A stretch of 64,000 nucleotides of DNA from Qipengyuania xiapuensis (GTDB taxonomy: Bacteria; Pseudomonadota; Alphaproteobacteria; Sphingomonadales; Sphingomonadaceae): contig NZ_JAIGNL010000002.1 in the NCBI RefSeq assembly GCF_019711395.1, positions 725,001 to 789,000 of the forward strand. Reading direction: 5' to 3'. The notes below the pieces were generated by a model. It ran no database searches, was not told the origin of the DNA, and was given only the letters and a program-made list of their open reading frames with translations. Position 1 is the first letter of the stretch, and the number at the start of each line of letters is the position of its first letter. The translations under genes and the position numbers were made by a program. Below are positions 37,093-46,791 of this stretch, one piece after another.

Positions 37093-37554
37093 ATGGCCGT
37101 GGCGACAATCTGGCTTGCCGCGCTGAGCGTCACGTCCGGATTGGGCGCGCTGCTTGACGTAGTGACGCGCAAGCTGCCCAACTGGCTGAGCCTGCTCATG
37201 CTGGTTGGCGGACTTGGCTTCGGCTTCGCGCTCGATGGATGGAGCGGCCTCGGACTCCACTTCCTCCACGCCGTGCTGGCCCTCGGCCTCGGCTACCTCC
37301 TCTTCATCTGGGGCGTATTCGGCGGAGGCGACGGCAAGTTCTACGCCGCCTGCGCCGCATTCTTTCCCGTCACGCAGATGCTCTGGCATTTCGTGATCAT
37401 CACCTTTGCCGGCCTGATCCTAGCAATCATCTGGTTCACCGCGAAACGTGGCTTCGGACTGCACAAGCGCAAGAAGGACGATTTCGCGAAGCTGCCCTAC
37501 GGCGTGGCAATTGCTTCCGGCAGCGTCGCGCTGGCGCTATACGGCATGCAATGA
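37093..37554 (+). CDS. cpaA: Prepilin peptidase CpaA/TadV
   Basis: A 153-residue A24-family aspartic peptidase with four to five membrane helices. The two catalytic Asp residues are in GALLDVVTRKLPNWL (about residue 22) and FGGGDGKFYAA (about residue 78, the GxGDxK-like motif). It cuts the leader of Flp and the pseudopilins at the cytoplasmic membrane face. In Caulobacter cpaA is next to pilA at the front of the operon; here it lies near the end. Its stop overlaps the next start by 4 bp. Confidence 0.92.
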   Translation: MAVATIWLAALSVTSGLGALLDVVTRKLPNWLSLLMLVGGLGFGFALDGWSGLGLHFLHAVLALGLGYLLFIWGVFGGGDGKFYAACAAFFPVTQMLWHFVIITFAGLILAIIWFTAKRGFGLHKRKKDDFAKLPYGVAIASGSVALALYGMQ

Positions 37555-38195
37555 CCAGCTTCAGCGCCGCTGCCCGGCCCGAGCCGATGACCGACACCCA
37601 GCTGGTCGGATGGATGCTCGCGCTCACTGCTATGACATGCCTCGCGCTGGCGATGGGCGCACTGGTGGTCGAGAAGCTCAACAGCAACGCTGCCGTGCGG
37701 ATCGCACTCGACAAGGTCCCGGTGGAGAAGGTGGTCGAGTTCGGTCATGAGGACGACGCCTTTGCAGCAGCCTTGCCCCTATCCTCCGGCGAAACCTTTC
37801 CCGCCGCTTCGGAGCCGCATGTCGCCGATCGCCTCCCCGCTCCCCGGCCGGCAGTCGCGATCGCGCCCCGGCCGGACAGGAACGGCGTGATACCGATCGA
37901 TTTCTCGCTCGAGCAGGGCGAGACGGCGGTCGGTGGCGGCGTTGGCGTGCAGAAGACGATCGCCCTTTCGCAGGGCGCCATGACCGGATTGAAGATTTTC
38001 ATCGTCGGCGACGCCGTGATCGAGGTCGACCGGCTGGAACTCGCTCGCGCGCTTGCTGCGATCGGAGCGGAAAACAAGGCCGTCGACCTTCCCGCAGCGG
38101 GCGGCAATGGAAGGCTGTCTCTAGACCGCGTCAGGCATGCGGGCTTGGACCTGCGCTACGACGCAGTGCGCGACCGGCTCGTACTACATCCCTGA
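37551..38195 (+). CDS. Unknown membrane-anchored protein at the end of the Tad operon
   Basis: A 214-residue protein coupled to cpaA by an ATGA overlap. One membrane helix near residues 19-42 (VGWMLALTAMTCLALAMGALVV), then a proline/alanine-rich stretch, then a periplasmic C-terminal domain with VQKTIALSQGAMTGLKIFIVGDAVIEVDRLELARAL and a basic end DLRYDAVRDRLVLHP. I do not recognise the family. Its place as the final gene of the pilus operon argues for a role in pilus assembly or its control. Start at 37551 is set by the overlap. Confidence 0.65.
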   Translation: MTSFSAAARPEPMTDTQLVGWMLALTAMTCLALAMGALVVEKLNSNAAVRIALDKVPVEKVVEFGHEDDAFAAALPLSSGETFPAASEPHVADRLPAPRPAVAIAPRPDRNGVIPIDFSLEQGETAVGGGVGVQKTIALSQGAMTGLKIFIVGDAVIEVDRLELARALAAIGAENKAVDLPAAGGNGRLSLDRVRHAGLDLRYDAVRDRLVLHP

Positions 38196-38218
38196 TTTGT
38201 CTGGTCGGCTGCAGCCGA

Positions 38219-38908
38219 CTACTCGCTGTCCCAGTCGATCGTGATTTCGACCTGGGCGCTGTCGACGCCCGCGGCCTTGGCGATGCGAAGACGGCATGCG
38301 CGGACGATATCCGCCAGCGATGCGTTGCTATCGTCTTCCTGCGTGACCGCACCGCGTCCCGGCGCGCCATAGACGAGTTCGAGTTCGGTCACGCCCAGCC
38401 GGCTCGCCAGCCTCTGCATGGTCTCGTGACGAGGGCGGACCTGGTCGCCTTCCCACTTCCAAAGGGTCGGCTTGCTGACGCCGATTTCCTCCGCGAAGGC
38501 GCGCATGGACGAGCCATCGGCGGTACGCAGCCGCTTGATCCTCTGCCCCAGCGTCTCGTGATCGACACCGAAGCGCGATCCGTTGCCGGATTCGTCGATC
38601 GCCGCAACGTCGTTGGCCGCTTCGAGCTCTTCCTCGCTGATCGGTTCGGGGAAACTGCATCCGTAAAGTTCGTCGGCGAACCATACGACCTTGGCACGCA
38701 CGGCGCCGCTCTGCGGCAGGACTACCTCCAGGGGATCGTCGAGCGACAGGTGCGCTCCGGTCCTGACCAGCATTCCGTTTCGCGAGAGGTTCAGGATTTC
38801 CGCATCGAAAGCGCGCCCGGCCTGGCCGACACCTGTATGAAGGCGCAGAACAAGCCGCGGTTGGCGGCGATCCTGCTCGCCCAGATTATCGACTTTCGTC
38901 TCCTGCAT
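38219..38908 (-). CDS. PilZ domain fused to an XRE-type helix-turn-helix
   Basis: A 229-residue cytoplasmic protein. Residues about 12-90 are a PilZ domain with both c-di-GMP-binding motifs intact: RRQPR (RxxxR) and NLSRNG (D/NxSxxG), then VVWFADELYGCSF. After a short acidic linker comes an HTH at about 120-180: LGQRIKRLRTADGSSMRAFAEEIGVSKPTLWKWEGDQVRP. The C-terminal 45 residues have DIVRACRLRIAKAAGVD. It is thus a candidate c-di-GMP-responsive DNA-binding regulator, convergent with the pilus operon. A GTG three bases upstream could also start it. A palindrome at 38973-38992 lies about 65 bp upstream and may be its own operator. Confidence 0.85.
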   Translation of the reverse strand: MQETKVDNLGEQDRRQPRLVLRLHTGVGQAGRAFDAEILNLSRNGMLVRTGAHLSLDDPLEVVLPQSGAVRAKVVWFADELYGCSFPEPISEEELEAANDVAAIDESGNGSRFGVDHETLGQRIKRLRTADGSSMRAFAEEIGVSKPTLWKWEGDQVRPRHETMQRLASRLGVTELELVYGAPGRGAVTQEDDSNASLADIVRACRLRIAKAAGVDSAQVEITIDWDSE

Positions 38909-38911
38909 CAC

Positions 38912-39324
38912 CCCTCGCTTCGAAGCCCATCCCTTCCAGACCCAATGGAAGGGCGCCGAGCTTCGTCATTGAAGTAACCGTTTGCGGTTACTCGCGCGTC
39001 CCGTTCTGCGGCAAAAAACCGCGGCCGACCTCAAGCCGGCGGGCCCGCAAGGCAAGCCCTTCACCCTTCTAAACCCGGAATTGGCCGAATGCCAATAATC
39101 CAAAGGTTGGGTAACCAAATCTCTGCGCGGTAAAGTGTTAAGAAAGAGGGAAAATCGCAAGGACAAATGCCGATGCCCCTACCCATCGGGCTAGGTCGAT
39201 AACCGTCTCGACCGGAAAGCAGCGTTCGGCCGGTCGGAATGCGGCAGCATATCTGCGCAATTGTCTCTGGTGCCGCTCTGGCCTAAGCGGGTCGGCTCTT
39301 TTGCCGGCACGGCAAGCACACGAC
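38912..39324. promoter_or_regulatory. Divergent promoter region of the PilZ-HTH and MATE genes
   Basis: About 410 bp with no gene. It contains the 20-bp palindrome at 38973-38992 (own entry) and a related imperfect dyad GGTT-GGGT-AACC at 39106-39117. Otherwise nothing recognisable. Confidence 0.5.
38973..38992. promoter_or_regulatory. Perfect 20-bp palindrome, candidate operator
   Basis: AGTAACCG-TTTG-CGGTTACT is a perfect 8-4-8 inverted repeat 65-84 bp upstream of the PilZ-HTH start. There is no T-run after it, so a terminator is unlikely. XRE-type dimers commonly bind such sites; autoregulation is inferred. Confidence 0.55.
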
Positions 39325-40728
39325 ATGGATACGCAAGTCTCTCCTGGGCCCCTGCCAACCGGCGGCGAAGGCTGGCGCGGCGAGTTCTCCGCGACGCTTC
39401 GGCTGAGCTGGCCGCTTGCGGCAGCGAACCTGCTGCAGATGCTGACCTATGCGATCGACGTGATCTTCATTGCGCGTCTCGGCGAGGCCCAGCTCGCCGC
39501 ATCGGCTCTTGCGATTGCCCTCTTCGGCCTCGTGATGTGGGCCTTTTCGGGACTTACCGGAGCAGTCGCCCCGGTTGCGGCAGCCGAACTCGGCGAGCGC
39601 GCGCCTGCCTTGCGGCCGGTGCGCCGGACGGTCCGCATGGCCTTGTGGCTCGCCGTGATGTCTGGCGTAGCGGGGATGGGCCTGTGCCTGATGCTAGGCC
39701 CGCTGATGCGCGCGACCGGACAGGACGCTGCGATCATCGGCATGGCGCTCGAATACAATACGGTCCTTGTGATCTCGATGATCCCGATGCTCATCAACAA
39801 CGTGCTGCGCAGTTTCGTCTCGACGCTCGACCGGCCGATCTTCGCGACTGCTATTACCGCGGCGGGCATCCTGGTGAACGCGCTGGCGAACTACGCCTTC
39901 ATCTTCGGCAATTTCGGCGCGCCCGAAATGGGTCTGCGCGGTGCAGCGGTGGCGACGATCATTACCTCGCTCTTCGTGATGGCCGCATACATTATCGCGA
40001 TCAGGCTCGATCCGCGCCTGCACCGATATCGCATCTTCGGCCGCTGGTGGTCGCCCGACTGGCAACGCTTCTGGCATATTGCCCGTGTCGGCACGCCGAT
40101 TGCGCTGACCATCACCGCGGAAGCAGGGATCTTCGGTGCGGCGGCATTCCTCATGGGCAATATCGGCGCGACGCAGCTCGCCGCGCATACGGTAGCCCTG
40201 CAGATCGCGGCCCTCGCATTCCAGGTGCCCTTCGGCGTGGGACAGGCGGCGACGATCCGGGTGGGCTATTTCTATGGCGCGCGCGACAGCGAGGGCATGA
40301 AGCGTGCCGGCTGGACCGGTATTGCGGTCGGCACAGGCTTCATGATGCTCACCGCCATGGCGATGATCCTGATCCCCAAGCCCCTGCTCGCGATCTACAT
40401 TGATCCTTGGGACCCGAAGAACGCGCTGCTGGTCGCCTTCGCGCTCAAATACATCGTCATTGCTGCCGCCTTCCAGCTGTTCGACGGCATGCAGGCGGTG
40501 GCGGCAGGCGCATTGCGCGGACTGCAGGACACGCGCGTGCCGATGTGGATCGCGGCCTTCTCCTACTGGGTGCCGGGCATCGGCCTGTCGCTTTATCTCG
40601 GCTTCTACACCCCGCTCGAGGGCGTGGGCGTGTGGATCGGGCTGGCAGTGGGGCTCACGGTTGCAGCCCTGTTGCTCACTTCGCGCTGGGCGCGGCGGGA
40701 CCGTCTCGGCCTCACAGCCCGCGCCTAG
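39325..40728 (+). CDS. MATE family multidrug exporter (NorM-like)
   Basis: A 467-residue protein with 12 predicted membrane segments arranged as two bundles of six. Typical features are LRLSWPLAAANLLQMLTYAIDVIFIARLG at the N-terminus, the intracellular repeats with G-A-A-(V/A)-A-T-I-I, and TPIALTITAEAGIFGAAAFLMGNIGATQLAAH at the start of the second half. MATE exporters use Na+ or H+ gradients to expel cationic drugs. ATG at 39325 chosen over an upstream TTG. Convergent with the MscS gene. Confidence 0.92.
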   Translation: MDTQVSPGPLPTGGEGWRGEFSATLRLSWPLAAANLLQMLTYAIDVIFIARLGEAQLAASALAIALFGLVMWAFSGLTGAVAPVAAAELGERAPALRPVRRTVRMALWLAVMSGVAGMGLCLMLGPLMRATGQDAAIIGMALEYNTVLVISMIPMLINNVLRSFVSTLDRPIFATAITAAGILVNALANYAFIFGNFGAPEMGLRGAAVATIITSLFVMAAYIIAIRLDPRLHRYRIFGRWWSPDWQRFWHIARVGTPIALTITAEAGIFGAAAFLMGNIGATQLAAHTVALQIAALAFQVPFGVGQAATIRVGYFYGARDSEGMKRAGWTGIAVGTGFMMLTAMAMILIPKPLLAIYIDPWDPKNALLVAFALKYIVIAAAFQLFDGMQAVAAGALRGLQDTRVPMWIAAFSYWVPGIGLSLYLGFYTPLEGVGVWIGLAVGLTVAALLLTSRWARRDRLGLTARA

Positions 40729-40732
40729 CTCC

Positions 40733-41566
40733 TTATGCCGCCCGCTGCGTGACCTCGCGCTGCGGGAACGGGATCGAGATGCCGACATCGTCGAAGCGCG
40801 CCTTGGCCGCTTCGGTGATCGCCCAGCCGAGCGGGGCGAAATCGGCAGTTTCGCACCAGACGCGAAGTCCGATGCCGACCGAACTGTCGTCGAGCGACGC
40901 AACGAAAGCGACAGGCTCGGGATCGGCGAGCACGCGTTCGTCGGCGGCGGCGATCTCGAGCAGTACCTTGCGCGCCTGCTCCATCGAATCCCCGTAGGCG
41001 ATGCCGACGATCAGCTCGAAGCGGCGGATCGGGTGGCGGTGGAAGTTGACGATCGCCTGGTTCCAGAGCTGCGAGTTGGGCACCATCACGAAGAGCCCGT
41101 CGAACTGCTTCAATTCGGTCGTGAACAGGCCGATCTGCTGGACGACACCGGTTACCGAGCCTGCCGAGATCGCCTCGCCGATCTTGAAGGGCCGCTGCAC
41201 AAGGATCATCACGCCCGAGGCGACATTGCTGAGCGTGCCCTGCAGTGCGAGGCCGATGGCGAGCGCCATGCCGCCAAGCGCCGCGAGGATACTTGTGGTC
41301 TCGACCCCGAACTGGGTCAGCACGGTCACGATGACCATCGCCCAGAGCGCGTATTTGACCAGGTTCGACAGGAAATTGGCAACCGTTGCATCGAACCTGT
41401 CCGAGCGGTTCAGCGCGCGCTGTACCCAGCCCGAAATCAGCTTTGCGGCGAGCAGGCCGAAGATGAGGACCGCAAAGGCCCCGGCGATGTCCATCATGTT
41501 GAGCCGAAGCCAGAGCAGCGCTTGTTCGGGAATGGTGAGGGCCGAAATGGCCTGGTCGGTCTGCAT
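40733..41566 (-). CDS. MscS-family mechanosensitive channel (short form)
   Basis: A 277-residue protein with three membrane segments in the first 130 residues. The pore-lining TM3 and beta domain are visible: LAALGGMALAIGLALQGTLSNVASGVMILVQRPFKIGEAISAGSVTGVVQQIGLFTTEL, then VPNSQLWNQAIVNF, and a mixed alpha/beta C-terminal domain. The layout matches E. coli MscS (286 residues). It opens on membrane tension to release solutes. The start MQTDQ at 41566 is preferred; the frame continues upstream into the groES promoter without coding sense. Confidence 0.92.
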   Translation of the reverse strand: MQTDQAISALTIPEQALLWLRLNMMDIAGAFAVLIFGLLAAKLISGWVQRALNRSDRFDATVANFLSNLVKYALWAMVIVTVLTQFGVETTSILAALGGMALAIGLALQGTLSNVASGVMILVQRPFKIGEAISAGSVTGVVQQIGLFTTELKQFDGLFVMVPNSQLWNQAIVNFHRHPIRRFELIVGIAYGDSMEQARKVLLEIAAADERVLADPEPVAFVASLDDSSVGIGLRVWCETADFAPLGWAITEAAKARFDDVGISIPFPQREVTQRAA

Positions 41567-41726
41567 GGGATGCGCTCCGCTATCTGTCTTTCCGGATGGA
41601 TTGGCGGACGGGATAGGGATTGGCGAGCGCTCTGGCCACCCCGCGGCACGCTTCGGCGAAAGACCCGCAACATTTTTGTCCGCCGACCCGTTGACTCCCC
41701 GCATCGGCGCTCCCAAATGCGCCTCG

Positions 41727-41753
41727 CTGGCACTCTCGATGGGGGAGTGCCAA
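41727..41753. promoter_or_regulatory. CIRCE element, HrcA operator of groESL
   Basis: CTGGCACTC-N9-GAGTGCCAA fits the CIRCE consensus TTAGCACTC-N9-GAGTGCTAA in both arms and spacing; it is 38 bp upstream of groES. HrcA represses chaperonin genes through this site in the absence of stress. hrcA itself is not in the window. Confidence 0.92.
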
Positions 41754-41790
41754 TCGACACATTCACTCTCACTTGAGAAAGGTCATCATC

Positions 41791-42078
41791 ATGGCATTTC
41801 GTCCGCTGCACGACCGCGTGCTCGTGCGTCGCATCGAAGCAGAAGAAAAGACCGCCGGCGGGATCATCATTCCCGACAGCGCCAAGGAAAAGCCGAGCGA
41901 AGGCGAAATCGTCGCCGTCGGTTCGGGCTCCAAGGCCGAAGACGGCACCGTCACCCCGCTCGACGTGAAGGCTGGCGACCGCGTGCTGTTCGGCAAGTGG
42001 TCGGGCACCGAGGTCAAGCTCGACGGCGAAGACCTGCTGATCATGAAGGAAAGCGACATCATGGGGATCATGGGCTGA
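41791..42078 (+). CDS. groS: Co-chaperonin GroES
   Basis: A 95-residue protein starting [20 protein letters not shown], with the mobile loop around [16 protein letters not shown] and the C-terminal [18 protein letters not shown]. It caps the GroEL ring. The start at 41791 follows GAGAAAGG; an open frame from 41773 adds residues not found in GroES. A CIRCE site lies in its promoter. Confidence 0.97.
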   Translation: MAFRPLHDRVLVRRIEAEEKTAGGIIIPDSAKEKPSEGEIVAVGSGSKAEDGTVTPLDVKAGDRVLFGKWSGTEVKLDGEDLLIMKESDIMGIMG

Positions 42079-42108
42079 GCCCGATCCGCAATCGCTTCCC
42101 AACACTAG

Positions 42109-43779
<1,671 letters not shown>

Positions 43780-43812
43780 GCTCGGCACCCCGGCCGACAG
43801 GCTACAAACGAG

Positions 43813-43850
43813 AAGGCCCGGCAGGAGCGATCCTGCCGGGCCTTTTCTTT
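43813..43850. terminator. Strong terminator after groEL, probably bidirectional
   Basis: A perfect 14-bp stem AAGGCCCGGCAGGA / TCCTGCCGGGCCTT with a GCGA (GNRA) loop, followed by TTCTTT. It lies between the convergent groEL and DUF305 genes, and the A-rich flank (acaaacgagaagg) offers a weaker T-tract for the minus strand. Confidence 0.92.
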
Positions 43851-43866
43851 GCATAGGTGGAACGGA

Positions 43867-46071
43867 TTAGCCGCCCTTGCGGCTGTCCTCGGCCGCCTGG
43901 ACCAGTTCCTCGGGCCAGGTGACCTGCGTCTGCGTCTGCGGGTTGAAGAGGTCGCCCGGATAGATCGCACCTTCGGCCGCAGCGATTTCCTCGGCCGTCA
44001 GGTGTTCGCTCGGCTCCAGCGCAAAGACGTCGAGACCGCGCGCGATCTCGGTCGCGTAGATGCGGCCGTTGTACCAGTAGGACGACCAGTAGCCGCCGGT
44101 GACCAGCTGGTCCTTGTCGACCGGGCCGCGGTCGAAATAGGCGATCTCGAACGGGTTGGAAGCATCGGTGAAGTCGATCACCGAGATGCCGCCCTGGTAC
44201 CATGCCTGGACGAAGATATCGCGGCCCGGCACGGGGATGATCGAACCGTTGTGCGCGACGCAGTTCTCCTTGTCGCCCTGCGGTGCAGGCAGCTTGTACA
44301 TGCCGCGATAGGTCAGCTTGCCGTCCTCGATCGCGTAGAAAGCGTCGGCACCCCAGTTCGTCGGGTCACCCGCCTGGCAGCGCGGGCGTCCGCCCCCGCC
44401 CCACTCGTCGGTGAACAGCACCTTGGTGCCGTCATTGTTGAAGGTGGCCGAGTGCCAGTAGGCAAAGCCCTTGTCGGTCACATCGTCGATGCGGACCGGC
44501 TTCATCGGATCGGAAATGTCGAGGATGATGCCATTGCCCGAGCATGCGCCCGCGGCGAGGTTCTTCGCCGGGAATACGGTAATGTCGTGGCACTGGTTGG
44601 TGACATTGGTGCTCTGCGTGCCATCACCGTGATCGCCGCCGCGCCACAGGCCGGCGATCTGGCCGTCGCGCGCAAACACACGCGGGCTGTCGACGATGCG
44701 CGATGCCGCGGGATTGGCGACCGGGATCTCGACCACATCGATGCTGAACAGCGCGGTTTCGTCACCGGCAGTGTCGAAGCAGCCTGCCAGTTCCTCGTCG
44801 TCGCGGACATAGCTGGTGCCCGAATTGTAGACGATGATGCGAGTGTCGTCGGCATCCACGATCGAGTGCGTGTGGCTGCCGCGGCAAGTCTGGACGAGGC
44901 CTACCTGGCGCGGGCGCGTGATGTCCGAGATGTCGAAGATGCGCAGTCCGCGGAAGCGCTCCTCGTTCACCCGGCCGGCCACGCCCTCGAGGCCGCAGTC
45001 GATGCGCGCGCGGCTGTCCTGGACGCTCATGATGAGCAGGTCGCCGACGATGGAGACGTCGCCCTGGCCGCCGGGGCATACGGTTGAGGAGACCAGCTGC
45101 GGCACGCCGTCTTCGCCGAGGCGGTAGGCATTGAAACCGTGATAGCTGCCAGCCACCATCATGTCGCCGGAGAAGGCGATGTCGGTGTTGGCGAAGCTCA
45201 GCAGCGAGCCGCGCTGGCCGAAGCGGGGCTTTTCTTCCTCTTCCTCGCCATCGTCGGCAGCCGTTTCCTCGCCCTCCTCTTCATCGTCCTTCTTTTCGAT
45301 GCGCGGCTGGAGCTGCGCCGGGTTTTCCGGGTCGAAGAAGCCGGTCGGCTTGGGCTGCGATACGACGAGGCGAAGGTTCGAGATGGCTTCCTCGGCATCG
45401 CGGAAACCCGCTGCGAGCGTGGCGCGCGGATCGGTCGAAATTTCGGCCAGTACTGAGTTCATCCGGTCGATCTCGGCCTGCTGGTCGCTCACCACTTCAT
45501 TGGTGAACTCGAACATCACCGGCTCGTAGGCGCTGCCCGGCGAACGATGCAGTTCGCGCACCATCTCCAGCGCGCCCTGGTGGTGGGCAATCATGAGCTT
45601 GAGGAATTGTTCGTCGAAGGCGGTACCGTTCGCGGCAGCAAGCGCGGCCATCTGTTCCTTCGACGCCATGCCCTTCATCGAGCCGTGGCCATCGGGGCCC
45701 ATGTGCATCGAATGCGGCATCTCGATCTGCTCGCCGCGCGATTCGAGCCATTCGCGCATGAACTTCATCTCGTCCTTCTGGCCGGCCTCGATCCGGTCGG
45801 CGGTCTTCAGGACAGCGTCGTTGTTGGTACGCGACTTGGCGAGCGTGGCCATGTCGAGCGCCTGCTGGTGGTGGACGATCATGCCCTGCATGAAATGCAC
45901 GTCGGCAGGCGAATAGCGCGTGTCCGAAAGCGCGATCGCCTCGGCCTCGCCGATCACGCGCGGAGCTTCGCCCGGTGCGCCCGGAAGCACGATCGGCACT
46001 TCCTGCGCGATGGCTGCGGTGGAGGTCGAAATAAGCAGGCCTGCGGCAAGCGCACGCATGGAATGTGTCAT
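43867..46071 (-). CDS. Exported DUF305 plus LVIVD-repeat protein
   Basis: A 734-residue secreted protein (signal MRALAAGLLISTSTAAIAQ). Residues about 40-200 form a DUF305 ferritin-like region with two His-rich motifs, MIVHHQQALDMA and MIAHHQGALEMV. An acidic linker (DDEEEGEE and DDGEEEEEK) leads to a C-terminal beta-propeller of LVIVD-type repeats (GLRIFDISDITRPRQVG; GIILDISDPMKPVR; GISVIDFTDASNPFEIAYFD). DUF305 proteins are often linked to copper or other metals. The His/Met-rich stretch MPHSMHMGPDGHGSMKGM supports metal binding. Start at 46071 gives the signal peptide; upstream is only a TTG. Confidence 0.85.
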   Translation of the reverse strand: MTHSMRALAAGLLISTSTAAIAQEVPIVLPGAPGEAPRVIGEAEAIALSDTRYSPADVHFMQGMIVHHQQALDMATLAKSRTNNDAVLKTADRIEAGQKDEMKFMREWLESRGEQIEMPHSMHMGPDGHGSMKGMASKEQMAALAAANGTAFDEQFLKLMIAHHQGALEMVRELHRSPGSAYEPVMFEFTNEVVSDQQAEIDRMNSVLAEISTDPRATLAAGFRDAEEAISNLRLVVSQPKPTGFFDPENPAQLQPRIEKKDDEEEGEETAADDGEEEEEKPRFGQRGSLLSFANTDIAFSGDMMVAGSYHGFNAYRLGEDGVPQLVSSTVCPGGQGDVSIVGDLLIMSVQDSRARIDCGLEGVAGRVNEERFRGLRIFDISDITRPRQVGLVQTCRGSHTHSIVDADDTRIIVYNSGTSYVRDDEELAGCFDTAGDETALFSIDVVEIPVANPAASRIVDSPRVFARDGQIAGLWRGGDHGDGTQSTNVTNQCHDITVFPAKNLAAGACSGNGIILDISDPMKPVRIDDVTDKGFAYWHSATFNNDGTKVLFTDEWGGGGRPRCQAGDPTNWGADAFYAIEDGKLTYRGMYKLPAPQGDKENCVAHNGSIIPVPGRDIFVQAWYQGGISVIDFTDASNPFEIAYFDRGPVDKDQLVTGGYWSSYWYNGRIYATEIARGLDVFALEPSEHLTAEEIAAAEGAIYPGDLFNPQTQTQVTWPEELVQAAEDSRKGG

Positions 46072-46252
46072 GTGTATAGTCCCCAAGTTTTGCAGCCGCG
46101 ATACAATTGCCCCGCCTCGCGCTGGTCAAGCGAAAGTTCTGCGAACGGCATATCGTATCGTGCGGAGGTCGACCCGAGCCGCTTTTTCCGGACCCCGCGA
46201 GGGGCTCGACCGTTGGTCAGGTGAACAATTCGATTCGAAAGAGGAGACTGAT

Positions 46253-46660
46253 ATGAAGCTGCCGCACAAGGCCCATGTCGCAATCGTCGATGGTGAGAAC
46301 TTCACCGTGATGCAGAACCACGGACAGCCGTTCGAGCCACGCCTCGAAGGCGCCAGCAAACCCGACCTCTCGGTGTCAAACTTCAGCGCCGGCGTTCGCC
46401 ACCAGGACGAGATCGGGCAGCGGCACGGCCGGACCGACCTCGGCGAACTGGCCCATGGCGCTGCAGCGGCCGAATGGCTGAATGCCAAGGCCATCTCGGG
46501 AGAGCTGACCGATGTGCTGGTGATCGCCGATCCCAAGACGCTCGGCGAGATGCGCAGGCACTACCATTCCGAACTGGAAAAACGCATCGTTGGCGAGATC
46601 GACAAGACCGTCACAGGGGCGACGACAGAAAAGATCGAACAGGTCATCGCCTCGGCCTGA
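46253..46660 (+). CDS. Host attachment family protein
   Basis: A 135-residue soluble protein: KAHVAIVDGENFTVMQNHG, DEIGQRHGRTDLGELAHGAAAAEWLN, VLVIADPKTLGEMRRHYHSELEKRIVGEIDKTVTGAT. This matches the small family named after an Agrobacterium gene needed for plant cell attachment (AtsE type), related in fold to bacterial eRF1-like proteins. Its biochemical role is unknown and the name should not be over-read. GAGGAG lies 6 bases before the start. It is divergent from the DUF305 gene. Confidence 0.8.
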   Translation: MKLPHKAHVAIVDGENFTVMQNHGQPFEPRLEGASKPDLSVSNFSAGVRHQDEIGQRHGRTDLGELAHGAAAAEWLNAKAISGELTDVLVIADPKTLGEMRRHYHSELEKRIVGEIDKTVTGATTEKIEQVIASA

Positions 46661-46699
46661 CCGGCCTTGTGAAATTTCATTACTCTGGAAACATGAAAC

Positions 46700-46728
46700 G
46701 CCCGTGCGACACATTCCGTCGCATGGGC
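46700..46728 (+). terminator. Possible stem-loop terminator
   Basis: GCCCGTGCGA / TCGCATGGGC, a 10-bp stem with one wobble and a 9-base loop, lies 40 bp after the host-attachment-type gene. No T-run follows, so it may not terminate by itself. Confidence 0.35.
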
Positions 46729-46791
46729 CTTGCGCATGATTCTGCATTGCCGTTAAGCTTCGCATAACCATGAAATTGGTAATGTAGGGTC

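Noticed and set aside
38219-38908. Reading the PilZ-HTH gene as a pilus gene because of the PilZ name.
   Set aside because: PilZ is a c-di-GMP-binding domain; its link to the Tad pilus is positional only.
39180-39324. A GC-rich stretch before the MATE gene checked as a possible tRNA.
   Set aside because: No acceptor/T-loop combination (no GTTCGA-type T arm with matching stems) could be built.
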